From positions 1-13,812 of the forward strand of contig DATEHQ010000086.1 in assembly GCA_035279525.1 (NCBI GenBank): a stretch of 13,812 nt of DNA. Direction: 5' to 3'. Made by a program: the position numbers and the translations under genes. The stretch is from DATEHQ01 sp035279525. GTDB taxonomy: Bacteria > Chloroflexota > Dormibacteria > Dormibacterales > Dormibacteraceae. Positions 12,211 through 13,812 of this stretch are shown here, one piece after another. Under the pieces are notes generated by a model. The model saw nothing but the letters and a program-made list of their open reading frames with translations. It was not told the origin of the DNA and did not search any database. Every line of letters begins with the position of its first letter. The stretch's first letter is position 1.

Positions 12211-13332
12211 TTGAGGCGGATCGCACTGGCCGGCCTTGTGTTCGCGGTCGTCGCTTGCGGGGGTTCGGCGGGCGCGGCTCCGCCGAGGTCGGGTTCACCT
12301 TCGTCCAGCGCCGCCGGCGCGGCCACGACCAAAGCAGCGGACCTGCGCACTCGACTCGATCTGCTGCTGGCGGAGCAGATGATCATCGTGGCCAAAGAGA
12401 CGGACGCCGCCGTCAATCACTCTGACGAGTATCCCGGCTACACCACGCTGCTCGGAACCAATGCCGGCGACCTGGCCTCCGTCGTCGGTTCCGCTTACGG
12501 CAACACGGCCGGCGCGCAGCTGGCGCAGACGTGGAACGAGGAAGACGCCGGCCTGATCGACTACGCGATCGGCATCGTCGTCCACGACCAGGCCAGGGCC
12601 AACACCGCCTGGTCGAGCGTGATGACGCAGTCGGTGCCGCAGCTGGCGCAGCTCCTCGCCGAGCTGACGAAGATTCCGGCGAGCCGGCTCATCGAAGCGA
12701 TCCACAACGAGCTGACCGCGGTCAAAGAAATGGTCGACGACACGTTCGGCCAGCGCTACAAGCTCGTCTATACGGAGCTGCACAACGCGTCGCTGGCCGG
12801 CGCTGGAATCGGTGACCTTCTGATCGCGCCAATCGCGCAGCAGTTCGCGGACAAATTTCCCGGCGACCCGACGGCACGTCCGGTGGACTCCCGCGTCCAG
12901 CTCGCGCTCTCGATGCAGGAGGGCGCGTACCTCTCGACGCTGATGACCGAGACGGTCGTGGCCGGGCGCGCTGCCGAGAACCTCGCCGTATCGTCCGCCC
13001 TGGTGACAAACGCAAATGCGCTTTCCGCGCTGGTCGCCGGTCGCTTTGGAAGCCAGACGGGCGCCGCGTTCCTCGTGGCCTGGTCCGGCAGGCTCGGCGG
13101 CCTGGCCGGTTACGCGGGCGGTGACCAGGCATCGGCCCGCCAGCTCATCGACTACGACGTGACGCAGCTCTCGACCCAGCTGCGGATCGACCCCGGGCCA
13201 CTCAAAGACCAGGCCGCCGCCGCGATCAAGGTGATCGACGACCAGCGCTCCAGGTCATACGACGTCCTCGCCGATGACGACCGGGCCGCCGCAGCTGCGA
13301 CCCAGGCCGTCTCAGATGAGCTGACCGCCTAA
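12211..13332 (+). CDS. Lipoprotein with a duplicated helical domain
   Basis: The 373-residue product starts at TTG 12211 with a lipoprotein signal (RRIALAGLVFAVVAC, Cys16), then a Ser/Ala/Gly/Pro-rich linker to about 42. The rest is almost wholly helical and consists of two related modules, about 47-170 and 228-350. Matched landmarks at an offset of 183 are Asn84/Asn267, Leu88/Leu271, Gly97/Gly280 and Trp108/Trp291 (the NAGDLASVVGSAYG and NANALSALVAGRFG stretches). The layout recalls helical repeat proteins seen next to copper-amine-oxidase-type domains in Gram-positive secreted proteins, a resemblance from memory only. The role is unknown; a ligand-binding or structural envelope function is possible. 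Its TAA overlaps the TAG of the convergent HNH gene. Confidence 0.8.
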   Translation: MRRIALAGLVFAVVACGGSAGAAPPRSGSPSSSAAGAATTKAADLRTRLDLLLAEQMIIVAKETDAAVNHSDEYPGYTTLLGTNAGDLASVVGSAYGNTAGAQLAQTWNEEDAGLIDYAIGIVVHDQARANTAWSSVMTQSVPQLAQLLAELTKIPASRLIEAIHNELTAVKEMVDDTFGQRYKLVYTELHNASLAGAGIGDLLIAPIAQQFADKFPGDPTARPVDSRVQLALSMQEGAYLSTLMTETVVAGRAAENLAVSSALVTNANALSALVAGRFGSQTGAAFLVAWSGRLGGLAGYAGGDQASARQLIDYDVTQLSTQLRIDPGPLKDQAAAAIKVIDDQRSRSYDVLADDDRAAAAATQAVSDELTA

Positions 13333-13812
13333 GCCGCCCAGCGCATCCCAGGTCCGCGCGCCCGCCGCACGGGAACGCGGTCGGGTGGAATGAAGCGGAG
13401 CTTGGCTCCAGCCCTGACCACCTGCCAGCCACCTTCGTGCACCAGCCGGTGGTGGTGGTAGCACAGGGGCAGCAGGTTGGGCAGGTTGGTCGCCCCGCCC
13501 CTGGACCAGAACTCCAGGTGGTGGGGGTTGGTCCAGCTCAGCGGCCGCTCGCAGCCCGGCCAGCCGCAACCCCGATGCCGGGCCTGGAGGGCTCGGCGCT
13601 GGGCCGGCGAGATGACCCGCGTCGCCCGGCCCACGTCGACCACCACCGAACCCGCCCTCAGCACCCGGCCCAGGGTGCCATCGCAGGCCAGCCGCTGCGC
13701 CGTCCGGTGGGAGACCAGCTGGCCCGTCTCCAGCTCGGCGGCCGCCGCCCCCAGCTCCCCACGCAGGCCCTGGGGCGTGGTGGTGAGGGTGAGGTGGGGC
13801 CGCACCCCATTG
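13329..13812 (-). CDS. HNH endonuclease-type protein (DUF222/13E12 repeat family), truncated at the window edge
   Basis: The visible 160 or so residues are the C-terminal part; the frame is open through 13812, and the RPHLTLTTTP segment near the edge is usually mid-protein in this family, so the start is outside. The HNH fold is clear: CGWPGCERPLSWTNPHHLEF, then GGATNLPNLLPLC and YHHHRLVHEGGW, with the His-His pair, Asn and final His as metal and catalytic residues and a CxxxxC zinc pair. These proteins are abundant, often multicopy, in actinobacteria and some related high-GC lineages, and are thought to spread as repeat or selfish-type nucleases; a cellular role has not been settled. It converges with the lipoprotein gene, sharing 2-3 bases. 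Confidence 0.9.
   Translation of the reverse strand, partial: NGVRPHLTLTTTPQGLRGELGAAAAELETGQLVSHRTAQRLACDGTLGRVLRAGSVVVDVGRATRVISPAQRRALQARHRGCGWPGCERPLSWTNPHHLEFWSRGGATNLPNLLPLCYHHHRLVHEGGWQVVRAGAKLRFIPPDRVPVRRARGPGMRWAA

Noticed and set aside
12171..12416. Upstream extension of the exonuclease frame
   Set aside because: It runs antisense to the lipoprotein signal peptide and does not resemble the nuclease family, which begins just before LLVDGSS.
1..13812. CRISPR array, rRNA, complete insertion sequence or plasmid origin
   Set aside because: No regularly spaced direct repeats, transposase with terminal repeats, rRNA or iteron cluster was seen on reading either strand.

Overview
This is a gene-dense chromosomal stretch from a high-GC bacterium. 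Three things point to Actinomycetota or a soil Chloroflexota/Dormibacterota-type lineage: a DUF222/13E12-type HNH protein at the right edge, frequent GTG and TTG starts, and several genes with no Shine-Dalgarno but a TANNNT box 9-11 nt before the start (probable leaderless transcripts). The exact taxon cannot be read from the sequence. No gene-free stretch exceeds about 200 bases.

Layout. (1) 1-2189 looks like one end of an integrated element: a 5'-truncated Fic-family gene, translationally coupled to a large serine recombinase whose last 21 codons run antisense into a tRNA-Ile(GAT) gene, the presumed attachment site. (2) 2337-6188 is host-like DNA: a small membrane protein, a short tRNA-like hairpin sequence, a GT39-type membrane glycosyltransferase, an unusual gene joining two remnants of class 2 dihydroorotate dehydrogenase to a duplicated membrane domain, and tRNA-Trp(CCA). 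(3) 6293-8280: a metallophosphoesterase converges on an ECF sigma factor operon whose second gene fuses an O6-alkylguanine-DNA alkyltransferase to a C-terminal Ada-type zinc/methyl-acceptor domain. (4) 8325-11039: a second ECF sigma operon, divergent from the first, encoding sigma factor, membrane anti-sigma-like protein and beta-propeller lipoprotein. A perfect 8-bp inverted repeat (GGAACGCA) lies between the two operons. (5) 11011-13812: a small four-cysteine protein, a stand-alone 5'-3' exonuclease, a divergent lipoprotein with a duplicated helical domain, and a truncated HNH gene.

The strongest candidates for something new are two. One is the sigma / alkyltransferase-Ada pair: an adaptive-response circuit in which the DNA-repair and alkylation-sensing protein may itself be the sigma factor's partner. 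Its N-terminus resembles that of the neighbouring anti-sigma-like protein. The other is the DHODH-remnant/duplicated-membrane fusion, in which the catalytic middle of the enzyme is gone but the N-terminal and C-terminal signatures remain. Functions are inferred from recognised motifs; no database search was possible.
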